Assembly (NCBI GenBank): GCA_007644065.1
Contig: VJWN01000001.1
Span: forward strand, 2,804,340-2,868,339
DNA from: Margaritispora aquatica
Lineage: Eukaryota; Ascomycota; Leotiomycetes; Helotiales; Discinellaceae
Direction of reading: 5' to 3'
DNA length: 64,000 nt
Shown one piece after another: positions 21,671-33,200 of the stretch. Both the position numbers and the translations under genes were made by a program. Below the pieces are notes generated by a model that saw only the letters and a list, made by a program, of their open reading frames with translations, ran no database searches and was not told the DNA's origin. Position 1 is the stretch's first letter; the number at the start of each line of letters is the position of its first letter.

Positions 21671-23807
21671 TCACCTCCCAGGCGGCGGCGGTCTAGGTCC
21701 AACAATCTGCCTTCTCCCACTCCCGATGCCCTGCGCGCCTTTATTCTGAGAATCACCGCCCGTGTAGCCCGTCCACTGATTGACGTCCCACTTCCCGCCG
21801 ATTCCACCACCGATGCCATCCACACCGTCACTTTTAGGCACCTTGCTCCTGATCTCTTTCTGCTGCTCCTCCCACTCCTTTTGTTTCTGCCGCTCCATCT
21901 CCATCTCGCGCTCCAGCAGGCTCTTGGATGCCCATCCTCCCGCCTTGGTCTTCTGCTGAGCTTGTATGCGTCGACGATCTTCGGCGTCACGCTCAGCTGA
22001 GCTATCGAATCCTCCTATCTCGTTTGAGTAGGTTGGTTTGGGCTTCGATGCGAGGGGAGCAGGATGGGATCCTAGGAAGCGTTCGGTGCGGTTCTGGTTT
22101 GGCGAGAAGGTTTGTGCGGGTGGGGGATTCGAGGCAGCGTATTTCGCTGGATCTGGGAGTGGTCGTGATCCAGTGTGTTGTTTTGGCAACCGTGGTGGTA
22201 AGGATGGAGTTGGCTCGGGTAGAGGACGGGGTGATCTTGATGGTGGAGGAGGAGCTTGAGTACTCTCTTCACTCGAATGCTGGGCACTCCATTGCTTGCG
22301 TAGGTAATCTCGTTCATCTTCCCTCCAAGTCTCGTCACTACTCTTGTGTGATGGCTGTGGCCGAGGTCGACTTCGAGATCTTGAGCGGACCTTGCTACTT
22401 TCTTCCATTATGCGCACAGCCATATCATGATCCTCGGTCGCTTTATGGCCGATCAACGGTTGCCTCTGCCTCTCATACTCCTTCTCTCGCTCACGAGCTA
22501 ATTCCAGTTCCAATTCTTGTATGCGACTGCGCTGCGACCCTCCATTACTAGATTTGCCGCTAGATGAAACCCCGTTTTCTGCTTGATACTGGCTGAGGAA
22601 TTGACCCTGCAATCGAGCATCACTGTTCCCTCGAAGTCGTTTACGCTCATCTTGTAATTTGGCCTCAGCCTCGCGCTCTTCCTTCTGTCGCTTTTCTTCC
22701 TCTAGACGCCAGTTCTTCTCTTCTTCCTCCCACCTTCGCTTTTCGTCTTCGGCCCTTTGTCGCTCCTTTTCTCTCGCCTTTCTCGTCTCATCAGCCCATC
22801 TCTGCTCCTCAGCAATTCGAGCCCTCTCTTCTTCAGCTTCTTGTTCTTCTCGCCGCGTTCTTTCCAACAACTCGGCCTCCTCTCTTAACCTCTCCTCCTC
22901 TGCCTCCTTCTCCCTCCGCTTCTTCTCCTTCTCAGCCATGTTCGGAACGTGCGGACCAGCACTTGTGATTTGCCGTCTTCCACCAAAAGATACCCCCATA
23001 TTGCCTTGGCTTGCACCACCCATATATCCATATTGCGCAATGTTCCAGGCTGGTGATGTCGCCCCTTGATCAGACTTCTTGCTCCAGCTGCTAACTCCAG
23101 GCGACATTGGTGTGCCGCTGTTTTTGGTCGGACTCCATCTGCCACTATTCGAATCGCCTGTCCTGGAAGCTAACAGGGAACTGGGAGGCCTGTTGGTTGG
23201 GTCGAAAGTGGATGACGTGTTACTCGCCGTTGACGGTCCTCTGCCCCTATTTCCATAGCTTCCTCCTCCGACAGTAGGTGCTCCTGTGCCAGTATTCTGC
23301 GGACTCATGAAGCCTCTCCCAGGCCTCCCACCACCGATCGGGTTTGGAAATTTGGCAGGATTGATTCGATTCGCTGCCCTGCTGAAGGCGCTGAGACATT
23401 GTAGAACCTGCGCGGGGTCTTTGGACTCATATAGATCAACAGTGAGGAATATGTCATGTTCTTGTAATCCGAAGGGTGGTTTCCGACATGCTTCCAGGAA
23501 GAGCGCAATGTTTTCCATCTGCACGAACGGCATTACTGCCTTGAGTTTGAACCTCAAGGAATTTGGCACCGCCAAATTCACTAGTCTGGCAGAAAACGTA
23601 GTTAGTAATTGATGCTAGGACGGGATGTGAGACCTCGTACTTGCAAAGCGCAACTCCATCTCTCAAGCTATCTATAAGGTCTTTCTGTGTAAGGCGTTCC
23701 CCAAGAGATTCTTCGATGAATGTTCGTGCTTCATTTGCAGCTGCTGGAGTGTAGCGCTCCATGCGCAACTTGCGCATGTCTTTGTCTAAACTGGTTACTG
23801 AAGCCAT
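21671..23807 (-). CDS. Calponin-homology domain protein with Arg/Glu-rich coiled coil
   Basis: Exon 1 is 23641-23807, intron 23586-23640 (GTACGA...GCCAG), exon 2 is 21671-23585; 693 aa. An actin-binding-type CH domain fills residues 1-150: EARTFIEESLGERLTQKDL, SLRDGVALCKLVNLAVPNS, MPFVQMENIALFLEACRK and GLQEHDIFLTVDLYESKDP, as in transgelin/calponin. A Gly/Ser-rich linker follows. Residues about 265-400 form a highly charged helix (repeated EEE, RRE and EKERQR), likely a coiled coil. The C-terminal 250 residues are Pro/Ser-rich and disordered, ending PRPPPPGR. It probably links or bundles actin. It is longer than classical transgelins (about 200 aa), so it belongs to a fungal CH-plus-coiled-coil group. 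I do not assign a gene name. Confidence 0.88.
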
Positions 23808-24168
23808 GGTCGTGTTGTCTATCTATGGCAATGTAAATGCGGAGGAATTGAGGTGTGTAATTATGGCCATAGACTTTCGTGGTTGTCGACGAATACTTGT
23901 GGGCGCAGTCAATGCCCCTCTATTTTGTCATGGCGATTTGCGATTTGAGCAAGCCCTCAGACGCCTCACCTCAGCCTCCTGAACTGAGGTGTCAGTGACG
24001 ACGGTCACATGACTTGGATGCATCTCCTCTATACCCTACCTTATAGAGCACCAAGGTAGCGAAAGAGATCCTTTCTTAGATAGACAGCAATGCCACTTCT
24101 TTGATTTCGCAATTAATGAGTAACTAAAAGAATAGGATTGTAGAGGGCTTCTAATGATGACCTACCTT

Positions 24169-24190
24169 ACCTAAGGTAGGTACCTTAGGT
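24169..24190. repeat. Perfect 10-bp inverted repeat, 2-nt spacer
   Basis: ACCTAAGGTA, GG, TACCTTAGGT. It is able to form a hairpin. Related TACCT/AGGTA runs recur in other gaps of this window. Confidence 0.7.
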
Positions 24191-26484
24191 ATGCTGTGTT
24201 ACCTCTACGTTATGGTTTGTATCACGAGTTTTTCGGTCACATGCACCTCAGCGGCAATGGTCAACGACCCAGCCCTGTATGTAATGTTACTCGAACAAAG
24301 CTCAAGGATCTCATGGTAAGCAAGTAGCCTTTGCTGTAAATCATGTATTCTGGAAGATTAGTTAAACGATTAACCTCATCTTACATTGATGTCAGAAATG
24401 GGTAAACGACAGGAGGAACGGAATATGATATACTTGAGAATGATTAAGCACAGCTATGATTGTATCACAGTAGTCCCTGATGAAACAAACACGTTTGAGA
24501 TGGATAGCTATGAGTATAATTATACTCGTATCACAACCGGATGAATTGAAAAGCTCCATGAGCACAACAAAGACCGATGCCATATCCAAGTTAATCTCGC
24601 TTCCTTTTGTTGGATTGAACCATATGATTTGAAGCCTAAGATATAATAGGTCTACAAAAGAGTAATTCAAGCCTTGTTTTCACTTCTGCAATCTCTAAAG
24701 CCGTTCCTGTAATATAGCTGGGTAGATCCAGAAAGGCCTTTCTCTCTACATTGTCCCACCGTAGGTTTGCATTCGATTAAGAAGATGCATATTCACCTAA
24801 ATGTCACGATATTATTTCCAGCTGCTGACTTACGATCCTTGATGATTTTCATGAAAATTTGATGGAACTTGAGGTAATCGCAAACTCAAAGAGAATTGTT
24901 ATTAGGTTGATTTTGTGGATCGATTCAATGTTGATTCGTTTGATGGTTTCACGTCACATAACAAAATGACATGAATATGAGTAAAGCGATTGATATATCA
25001 TACTATGACGCCGGTACAAACTCAAAAAGCTCTCGAAAAATGGAAAAATGCGTCATACTATGGAGATAAAGTGGGTGTATGATTATGCATTGGTATTGAC
25101 CATCCTTGTGAGCAACCCGTTCAGAGGTTGAACATTGTTTAGGAACTCTGCCAATTTATGTCGCCAGTACATGTGCTGTGTACGATGAGGGACTTCGAAT
25201 ACTAGTGTAGTGTAGAAGATGTTCCTATTTTCGTTGTGAAACGCTGCAGCAAATTTGGCCGAGCGATACATGACACGTTTGCGATTTGATAAAATTAAAG
25301 TAGGCAATCCAGGAGGTACAATTCGAACAGCCTATTTTAAAAGCGAGGAATTTGGTCTTGCGAAAAAGCTCTGAACATCTTGCTATGAGTGTGATTTTGG
25401 CTTCCTTGGAGATCCAACTCCGACTTGTGAGACTTATCAAATGGATGTCTTAGTGTAGCCCACTCATTTGAATAGAGATGCACGCGAATAAACAAATGTA
25501 ATCATATATAAACAAAAGGAATTCGGGAAGATATAGAATTGAAACAATAAATAATGGCAATTGGCAATTACTTAGAAAAAGGTAGTTCGGGGAAAATGCA
25601 GCGGAAAAACAGCTTGCAAGTGGAGCACAACGACTAGATGAGGAATTTCGAACAGTTATAACTTTTAACTTAGCCATCATGTTCAAACCCACATAATAAT
25701 GACATATAAGTTGGGCAACTTCAAGAATCTTGATAAGAAGTCGTTGAAATTGATGACTGAGTGCACCCAATTCCCAAATCTCGGCAATGATGAAAATGGA
25801 TAGAATTGTGAAGCCGAAAAGAATTCAGGATAGCGAACACACGTGATCAACCAGTCCATCCCCAAAACACTCTAGCACAAGTCTTACTCAGGGAAAACGA
25901 GGAGCCGTAGCCGACCGCTAAGCACGGCAGTCCAAAGCACCACACTGTGCTGACTGTCTCGCCAAGAGCTTTTGAGGGGAGGCGGAAGAGGTCAGATCAG
26001 GTCCCATTTATTCAATCATCCAGCCAACCATTATTAAGCGCTAGGACCAGCCCTGCTCATGATTTGCCTCTAGACTCTAACCGTCACTAGCTTCCTTCTG
26101 GTCGATGAGCGAATCAGAGTTGACAACGGACCTGGAGCTTGCCGAGTCGATTCTCCCGAGCAACCCCAAATCGCGACGCAGCCTTTCGAACTTCCATAGC
26201 CTTTCCCTTTTCCTCACAGAAAGCGTACCTAGCTTGTCCGCTCTTCAGCTTGCTCTTGCTCCTGCTCCTGCTCACACTCTCTCACACTCGCTCACACGCT
26301 CTTCGCTGCTTCCCTTTTGATTCCCTTCCTCATCGCACACACCAAGCCAAATAAGTATTCCCTGACTCTGACCGCACTTCTTCTTCATGATCCTGTCCTT
26401 TCTCCTACTTCTGTTCCTTCCTTTCTCTCTCTTCCTCTCTTCATAACTCCTGCCCCATCCCACCTCAATCCATTTACTTTTTAC

Positions 26485-26506
26485 TTCTCTCTCTCTCTCT
26501 CTCTCT
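26485..26506. repeat. (CT)n microsatellite in presumed 5' leader
   Basis: Uninterrupted CT dinucleotides within a pyrimidine-rich run upstream of the next gene. Confidence 0.85.
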
Positions 26507-26668
26507 ATCATCTACTTCCACTCTTCACTTATACCTACCTATCCATCTACTACCTACTTACCTTACCTACCCTGTGTACTTGGCTCATTGAGACTTTGAA
26601 TAGTTTCTCTCTACCTCCCGCTTTGTTCTATCAAACACATTATCCATCTTTCTTACCTACTCTCCAGT

Positions 26669-27843
26669 ATGAGATCTTTCGACCAATCTTTCTCATCTTC
26701 GCCTGTCCTAGTCATGGCAGCTCAACCTCCACCACAAGTTAGTGTTTCCCACCCATTGCTTCCCTCCCAAGACGCGTTTCAGTCTTTCCCCATCAAGTTC
26801 AAGGTGAACTTCATCTATACTTTCCGGACGAAAGCATGTCGAGCAAAGACTAATGTGATCTCCAGCCATCATTTGCCATGGACAACACCTTCAATTCGCC
26901 CTTTTCAAACGGCCTCAATCCATCACCATTGAACTCATGGGCAAACAAATCTCCCTACCCATCTGCGCCAACCTCTGCGGCAGGCAGGAAGCGTTCACGC
27001 GATGAGGCTGCGTTGAATCTCGAGGAAGAGTACTTTGCTGTTCAACTACCTGTCGCGCAGCCTGAGCCAGAGAATGAGGACGATTGGGAATACGGAGAGG
27101 GCATGACAATTATCAAGCCGAACAAGGCTGGAGGATATCTCATTGAGGCGAGCAGTCAAACGGGCACATGGGCCGAGGAGAAGGCAGAAGCGGAGAAGGC
27201 GAAAGCAATGGCACCTGTCATCGTTGAGAGACCCATACTACGCGCAAACAAGAGCCAACGTCTTAATTTCAGCACTACGCCGCTCATTGCAGAGGAACCG
27301 ACAAGCATTGCATATCCATCGCCTGGATCGCCCGAACGCTACACCGAGCCTACCGTTGATGATTTCACGCGACATCTGGGTATTGGATGGTCGTCTGTCA
27401 ATTCCTTGGACCTGGACATCCAGGCTGCCGCTCGAGGATGGGCCAAATTCATCGAAAATCATTACCCCGTCACCGACGCGAAGATAAGACTTCAAAGCAA
27501 AGGACTCGCGAGCTACTTGGTTGAAGCAAACGAGGGTTATTTCTTATTTGGAGAAGATTTGAAGCAAGGACGTCTCGTTAGCACGAGCCTGGAAAAAACA
27601 TGGGTCAACCTAAGCAGTCCCGTTCCAGTTTTCGACGGCGAAATGGTGTTGGAAGCTGGCCAAACACCTAAAATTGCTTCGCCAGTTCTTAATGGATCCC
27701 ACGCTGCAATGAACGGAGTTGAAACCGGCAGTCCAAATGGCATCATTGAGTTCTCAGCAGATGGAACACACGTGATAAGCAGTCCAGGTGCCATCATTAT
27801 GAACACCACACCTGCAATGGAAGTTGAGATGGACATGAGCTAA
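26669..27843 (+). CDS. Orphan protein, 344 aa, two exons
   Basis: Exon 1 is 26669-26737 (MRSFDQSFSSSPVLVMAAQP...), intron 26738-26865 (GTTAGT...TCCAG), exon 2 is 26866-27843. The join gives PPPQPSFAMDNTFNSPFSNG in frame. If the intron is not used, the ATG at 26878 gives 321 aa. The N-terminus is Ser/Pro-rich with a basic nuclear-signal-like AGRKRSRDE. A central region (IGWSSVNSLDLDIQAAARGW, KFIENHYPVTDAKIRLQS, YLVEANEGYFLFGEDLKQG) looks like a small globular domain. The C-terminus is disordered. I recognise no domain; nuclear location is inferred from the basic cluster only. Confidence 0.75.
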
Positions 27844-28192
27844 TAATTTTATCGACTATTTGAACGGCTTTCAAAAGTTTTTAATGCGATCTGGGGTTGG
27901 CGTTTATTTGGTCTTTTGCTTCGATGCATCGGGGGATTGGTGGGCTCAGGATGGGTTCACCGGTGGGCATGTAAAATAGGGATCTGGACGGCAGGTAAAG
28001 ACTCTGATGAAAGAGCAGCCATGGGTTGGCTTTGCATTTACCACGACCATATCATGGCACGATGTGGACTGGATGAGAGCTATATGATGAATACAATGTT
28101 TTTTTAACAATAAGAGAGTTCTTCAATCTTGCCACAGTTCCACGGTTGCCACGAGCATCTGATGATTGTAAGCAATGTGGAATGCTCAAGCC

Positions 28193-28221
28193 GACGAGAC
28201 GAGACGAGACGAGACGAGACC
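28193..28221. repeat. (GAGAC)n microsatellite
   Basis: Five to six perfect pentamer copies. Confidence 0.9.
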
Positions 28222-28729
28222 GGAAGTGAGTGCCTCTATCAGGTGATGCCTTCCCTCCGTTCTTCCCGTCGAGCTCCACGAAACAAATTGCTCACCTCGT
28301 GCTCGTTGCTCGTGATCGGGTGGAAGTCTCTCGGGGCAACCAAATGGAACCAAGCGGCGGTCCACCCCAGTCAGTCTGGCACAATCCCAATCACAATCAC
28401 AATCACAACTACAATCACTTTTCACATTCACCTTGCACACTTCTCGTCCAACTTTCCAAGACTCCGTTCCGTCTCCACTAAGCTGTCTTCTCTCCACCAA
28501 TTACATTCCCTCGTCCTGGTCTGATAATAATGCAGGATTTATGAACCAAAACGGTCTGCATAACAGCACAACCAGCACAAAAGTCTGTGATAAGCCAATG
28601 CAAGCACCACCCAGCTTGCATATCTCGGTATGTATCGATTGGCTGACCCGTATCTAAGCGTGCATAAGCATGCATAGATGGGTTAACGAATCAATGGAGT
28701 GAAAGTGGTTGTTGCTGTGGTTGCCGTGG

Positions 28730-28755
28730 TACTGTACTGTACTGTGCTGTACTGT
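28730..28755. repeat. (TACTG)n microsatellite
   Basis: About five copies with one substitution. A related GTACA/GTACG run follows at 28812-28832. Confidence 0.8.
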
Positions 28756-28988
28756 GGGTGCTGCAGCTGGAGAGGCAAGATATGTGAGGTGAGCTCGGTA
28801 GACTGGTGGTTGGTACAGTACGGTACAGTACTGGATACTAAACCTGGATATCTTCCGAGTCGAAGGATCTCTGCACTATGGACAATGGACGATGGGCTGA
28901 GTTTGAATATTGGAGAGAGAGAGAAAAAAGGAGCTAGCTACTTCGTTCTGTCCTCTACACATGCACGGTTATTGGATCTGGTAAATGC

Positions 28989-29037
<49 letters not shown>
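28989..29037. repeat. (CTGGTGT)7 minisatellite
   Basis: About seven near-perfect tandem heptamers. Confidence 0.95.
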
Positions 29038-29038
<1 letters not shown>

Positions 29039-29449
29039 ACAGTATGGTATATCTGATAAGTGGTAAAGGAGCAGCAGAGAGAGGGGGGCGAATGAAACCC
29101 AGATTTGGAGGCGATATGGAAACGAAAACATTCATTCTTTCTGCCCTGCACATTCTTCTGCAGCAACTTCCTTCGACTTGGCCTGTCTTTTCGCTCTAGC
29201 TTGTGATTTATGTTTTCCTGTTTTCAGCGCAAGGTCCGCCTTCTCCTGGTCTCTCCTGTCCTATCGCGGCGAGTTCGCCACCATTCAGCCTGACACTGAC
29301 TTGGAATTTCACGCTGCAAGCGAATGACTGAGTGACTGAGGGACTGACTGAGTGTCTTGATTACCTTATGTGAGTAAAAGTAAGTGAGTGAGTGAGCCCC
29401 CCGGTTGCGGTAACAGCCCGTCGTTCAAACGCACATCCAGTAGAGGATA

Positions 29450-29467
29450 GGACAGGACAGGACAGGA
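29450..29467. repeat. (GACAG)n microsatellite
   Basis: Three to four tandem pentamers. Confidence 0.8.
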
Positions 29468-29505
29468 TATGCATGCAGCACACCATTGAGACGAAATAGA
29501 ATGGG

Positions 29506-29553
29506 AGTCCAGTCCAGTCCAGTGCAATCCAATCCAATCCAATCCAATCCTCC
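29506..29553. repeat. (GTCCA)n followed by (ATCCA)n
   Basis: Two adjoining pentamer arrays that differ by a single base in the unit, joined through a hybrid unit. Confidence 0.85.
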
Positions 29554-29583
29554 AATCGATGTTCAGGTTCAAGTTCAGCTGGG

Positions 29584-29623
29584 GTATGTTATGTTATGGT
29601 ATGGTATGGTAGGTATGGTATGG
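29584..29623. repeat. (GTTAT)n / (GGTAT)n microsatellite
   Basis: Tandem pentamers changing from GTTAT to GGTAT along the array. Confidence 0.8.
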
Positions 29624-30144
29624 CAACCACAGTCCGTCCTCGTCTGGTGGTGGTAAACACACGCACTGGTACTTTACCTAGGTTGAGCTTTGCTGCACGC
29701 GCAATGCCATGTCTCTGTTGTTTATGAACTTGTCCCCTCCATTTCTCTCTCTTGCACGTTTGCGGCGCATTGATTAAATTCCGGCTATCAATTATTACTG
29801 TTTATAACTGCTGATCTGAGATCATCTTTTCGCTTTCTCCCTCTGATTAGTGCAGAGCAGCATAGCCTCAAAGAGAAGAGCAAATCGCGGACTGTCCGAG
29901 TTTTGGCGTGAAAGAATCGTTGAGCATTTTTCTCGGTGCGAAAGGAAGAAAGGATTCGAAAGGAAGAGAGAGTGTGCAAAGACGGAATCTGCGAGCATTT
30001 ACGAGGTCCGAAGATTGCATTGCGAAATACACATTGCCTTGCGCGCAATGTGCCATTGCGAATAGCTGCATCCAGCCCCGAGTTCACTAAGTCAACACAA
30101 TTTTGACCTCGAAGCAACACCACCTAGCGCCTGTTACTCTCAAT

Positions 30145-31692
30145 ATGGTATCCCAAGTCGAGCCATCGCAGGCTGTGGCTCTGCGGGGTCCCTCGTCGGT
30201 CGTCTCGCGATCTTCACGGCATCGAAGGCATGGGAGGTCGCATGCAGGAGGGACATCTTTCATACCACAAAACGAATTCCCCATCTTTAGTCACACGGGC
30301 GACGTCGAGATACTGGTCAAAGCAGGGACACAGACGAATCGGTATCTACTGCACAAGATCATACTCACGCAATGTTCGGGGTTCTTTGAGGCGAGTACGA
30401 GTCAAGAGTGGTCGAAAGCGCAGATTGAACCTGCTCCTCCGGCGGGGGAATTGGCGAGGATAGGAGAGGATTCGGGGAGTGAATCGAAGGCAGGAGGGAG
30501 GAGGAGATGGAGGTATGAACTGGATCCTGGGGCTGGCGTGGACGATGTACCAATGCTGGTGCAAAAGGAGCAAACACCAACAATATTCGGATCGCAAGAA
30601 GCTCGACCACCAACAGTGCGAACCAAACCACCATCTTCCAACCCCTCCTTCTTCCGCTCCGTCGCAAACCTCAGTCTCTCCAACTCCTCCTCTGCACACG
30701 CACCATCCGCTCCGCCCATTACACAGGAGGACCAGGACCTCCTAAACGACTACGACAACCTCTTTCGCATCTTCTACAACTACCCCCCTACACTCGACCC
30801 AATCGACATCGCAACCGCATACGTACAATGCAAATCCCTCCTCACGCTCGCAGATCTGTACGATGCCCTCGCGGTCGTCGGACCGCGAATAGACCACCAC
30901 CTGCTCCAATTCCAATCCCGGCTGTGGAAGCAAATCGCCAAATACCCCTCCTCATACCTCAAGCTCGGCTACCTCGCACAATCCAAGTCTATCTTCCAAG
31001 AAGCGCTGATCCATGTTGTGGGCGCCTGGCCCATGGGCGAGCGACACCTGCGGCACCAATTACCGGAGATGGTACTCGAGATCATCGAGGACAAGGTCGA
31101 CGAGCTGGACGACTTGGTCGGCAAAGTTGAGGGGCGTCTATTTCGATTGTCCCTGACGACCTCGAGGGGCGAGAGAGTCACGCCGCACAATTCGTATCTG
31201 GATTGGCTGGTCGTCTCGCTGTTTAGACAATGGCTCGCTGATAGTACCGCCCCGCCACCGGCTCCCATCGTGCCTATCCTCCGCAACAACCACTCCGCGA
31301 ACCACCACTCCCGCAATCCTACCGCGACCGTGACACTCGCACCGCACGCACGCTCCGCATCCATGACCTCCCATTCCGCATCGTCACCTCACAACAACCC
31401 TCCCCCGCCCAACACTAACCCCAACCTCGGGCGCGTCTTCCGCGCGCTCGGTTCCTCGCCTCCTACCTACCTGCTCCACGACGAGTGCAAGCGCTTCCTC
31501 AAGCTGTCGCCAGAGCTGTACAGTCGTGAGAATCTGAAGAAATTCGAACGGCAGCTCGAAGAGTTGAGGGGCATGGCTAGGGACGTCGTGAGACCGCTTA
31601 TGGGCTGTGGGTTACTTGGGGAGGTAGGTGGAGTGGGGTATTTGGTTTGTACAAGGGTTGGAGAGAGGGATTTTCCGTGGACGAGTACATGA
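30145..31692 (+). CDS. BTB/POZ domain protein
   Basis: Single-exon protein of 515 aa starting MVSQVEPSQAVALRG; the open frame upstream has no ATG. A BTB-type fold begins near residue 45 (FPIFSHTGDVEILVKAG, then NRYLLHKIILTQCSGFFEAS), with the family's typical LHKxIL...SxFF. It is interrupted by a long Ser/Pro-rich insertion (about residues 95-190) and followed by a helical BACK-like region (FRIFYNYPPTLDPIDIATAY, SLLTLADLYDALAVVGPRI). BTB proteins mediate dimerisation and often serve as Cullin-3 substrate adaptors; that role is only inferred here. The C-terminal third includes an Asn/Pro/His-rich linker. Confidence 0.82.
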   Translation: MVSQVEPSQAVALRGPSSVVSRSSRHRRHGRSHAGGTSFIPQNEFPIFSHTGDVEILVKAGTQTNRYLLHKIILTQCSGFFEASTSQEWSKAQIEPAPPAGELARIGEDSGSESKAGGRRRWRYELDPGAGVDDVPMLVQKEQTPTIFGSQEARPPTVRTKPPSSNPSFFRSVANLSLSNSSSAHAPSAPPITQEDQDLLNDYDNLFRIFYNYPPTLDPIDIATAYVQCKSLLTLADLYDALAVVGPRIDHHLLQFQSRLWKQIAKYPSSYLKLGYLAQSKSIFQEALIHVVGAWPMGERHLRHQLPEMVLEIIEDKVDELDDLVGKVEGRLFRLSLTTSRGERVTPHNSYLDWLVVSLFRQWLADSTAPPPAPIVPILRNNHSANHHSRNPTATVTLAPHARSASMTSHSASSPHNNPPPPNTNPNLGRVFRALGSSPPTYLLHDECKRFLKLSPELYSRENLKKFERQLEELRGMARDVVRPLMGCGLLGEVGGVGYLVCTRVGERDFPWTST

Positions 31693-32509
31693 TTTTTAGA
31701 GGGAAGAGGAGAAGGGACGGGGCAGAGGAAGGACCTAATGGTAGTGAAGACGAGAAGGAGATGATGTAATGGTTATATGGCGATGGATTGCGGTAGTTGC
31801 ATGCAACAAAGAGCAAACAGTACAGAGTACAAAAGACACCCCCCAGCAATCGAGCAGAGCAACACCAAAGAGCAGAGCGGAGCACTGGATGCTTCGACCA
31901 AACCAATAACAACGTAACATCCCCCGGCCAGGGACAAGATGCTCAACGACCTCACGATATATCACAATAACGAGGCTGCACTGTACTGCATAAGCGAGCG
32001 AGGGAGCATGGGAGCAAGCCGTGGGAGTATTTAGGGCCTTGTTTTAAGGGGAAGTTATAACGGATGAGTGAGGGCTGAGTGACTATTATGTGTGGGGTTG
32101 GATATTTGTTTTTTGATTGTCGGATGATTTGCGCGATTGGGACTGGGCGGACTGGACGGACGGATGGTTGGATGATTTTGAATACCCCCTTTTATTCGTT
32201 TATTTTATTTGTCTCTTTTTTTTTCATATGTCTGTATACATGTGTCAATGTGTCTCTGTGTCGACGTGAGGTGGAGGGGGTCCTTATAAGATATGATGTG
32301 ATGCGGTATGATGTGATAAGATACGATGGGCATGGAGACGGAGAAGGAGATGGAGATGTTGAGATATATGGATGTATGTATCTATATATATCATTCTGGT
32401 AGATGTGCGTGTGGTGGTAGGAGAGCTGGTGTGTCGGTGGTGGGGGAATATATACATATACATACACATATGCAGATATACATGACTGAATGAATGAATA
32501 GACTAGTGC

Positions 32510-32600
32510 GATATATATATATATACAGTATATACAGTATATGCCTTATCTCCTAACAATCATTGAATGTAGGTAAGGTAAGGTAAGGTAGGTAGGTATA
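32510..32600. repeat. AT-dinucleotide tract followed by (GGTAA)n
   Basis: Alternating AT with ACAGT interruptions, then tandem GGTAA/GGTAG units after about 25 bp. Confidence 0.75.
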
Positions 32601-33095
32601 AGGGGGAATAAGCGAGTCCGTAGAAAAGAGAGAGCGTACGCAAGGAAGATTTGTAAGATTATTTTCTAGGTTACCTATGACTTGGAGCTATACATGCTTG
32701 CGACCTTCTCTCCCCCCTTTTCTCTCTCTCACTGCCTCCCCCCCCCCCCCTCTCTCTCCTCCCTCCTAGTGAACGATTAATTACGCATCCGAGGTAGATT
32801 TCTCTATCCGTCTAGGGGTATTGCATCCCGCAAGATTACGTATAGTCGTATAGTAGAGTAGAATCGAATAGGGAGATATGTCGTGGGTATCTTTTTCCCC
32901 GAACGGAACTGCTCTGATGCCAAGTCCAGCTCGATTACCAATGCTGATACTCATACCTGTGTCAAACCGCATGCTATTTTCAGATCCAGATTCCAATTCT
33001 GATACAACTCTGACCTAGCTCTAAGTATAGTACAGTGTATTTATTTTAGCGCCAAACATCAAACGCAACCGAACCTGTTAGGTTAAAACTCCCAC

Positions 33096-33127
33096 CATAG
33101 CATAGCATAGCATAACATAACATAGCA
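33096..33127. repeat. (CATAG)n microsatellite, second locus
   Basis: CATAG units with CATAA variants, matching the array at 17679-17706. Confidence 0.85.
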
Positions 33128-33200
33128 ATATTCCAACCCAAATCCCGAGACGACGCCCACGCATACATGCATACTCTCCACCGCTAAACAGCTCAATCAC

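Larger units (their letters stand above)
23808..26668. other. Long intergenic stretch, partly A+T-rich
   Basis: About 2.9 kb between divergent genes. It has a perfect 10-bp inverted repeat (24169-24190), then an A+T-rich block (about 24.3-25.85 kb) in which all open frames look random. From about 26.1 kb the plus strand turns pyrimidine-rich, with a CT repeat (26485-26506), and is probably the long 5' leader of the next gene. Confidence 0.5.
27844..30144. other. Gap crowded with pentanucleotide microsatellites
   Basis: About 2.3 kb with no credible gene, but at least six different short tandem repeats listed separately. Open frames here (for example 28699-29199) owe their length to the repeats. 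Confidence 0.6.
31693..33200. other. Convergent intergenic region rich in simple repeats
   Basis: Contains AT/ATAC repeats (32510-32543), GGTAA runs (32570-32600), a 13-base C run (32738-32750) and a CATAG array (33096-33127). No gene seen. Confidence 0.6.

Noticed and set aside
28699..29199. 166-codon plus-strand frame
   Set aside because: Its length is due to microsatellites with periods that lack stops.
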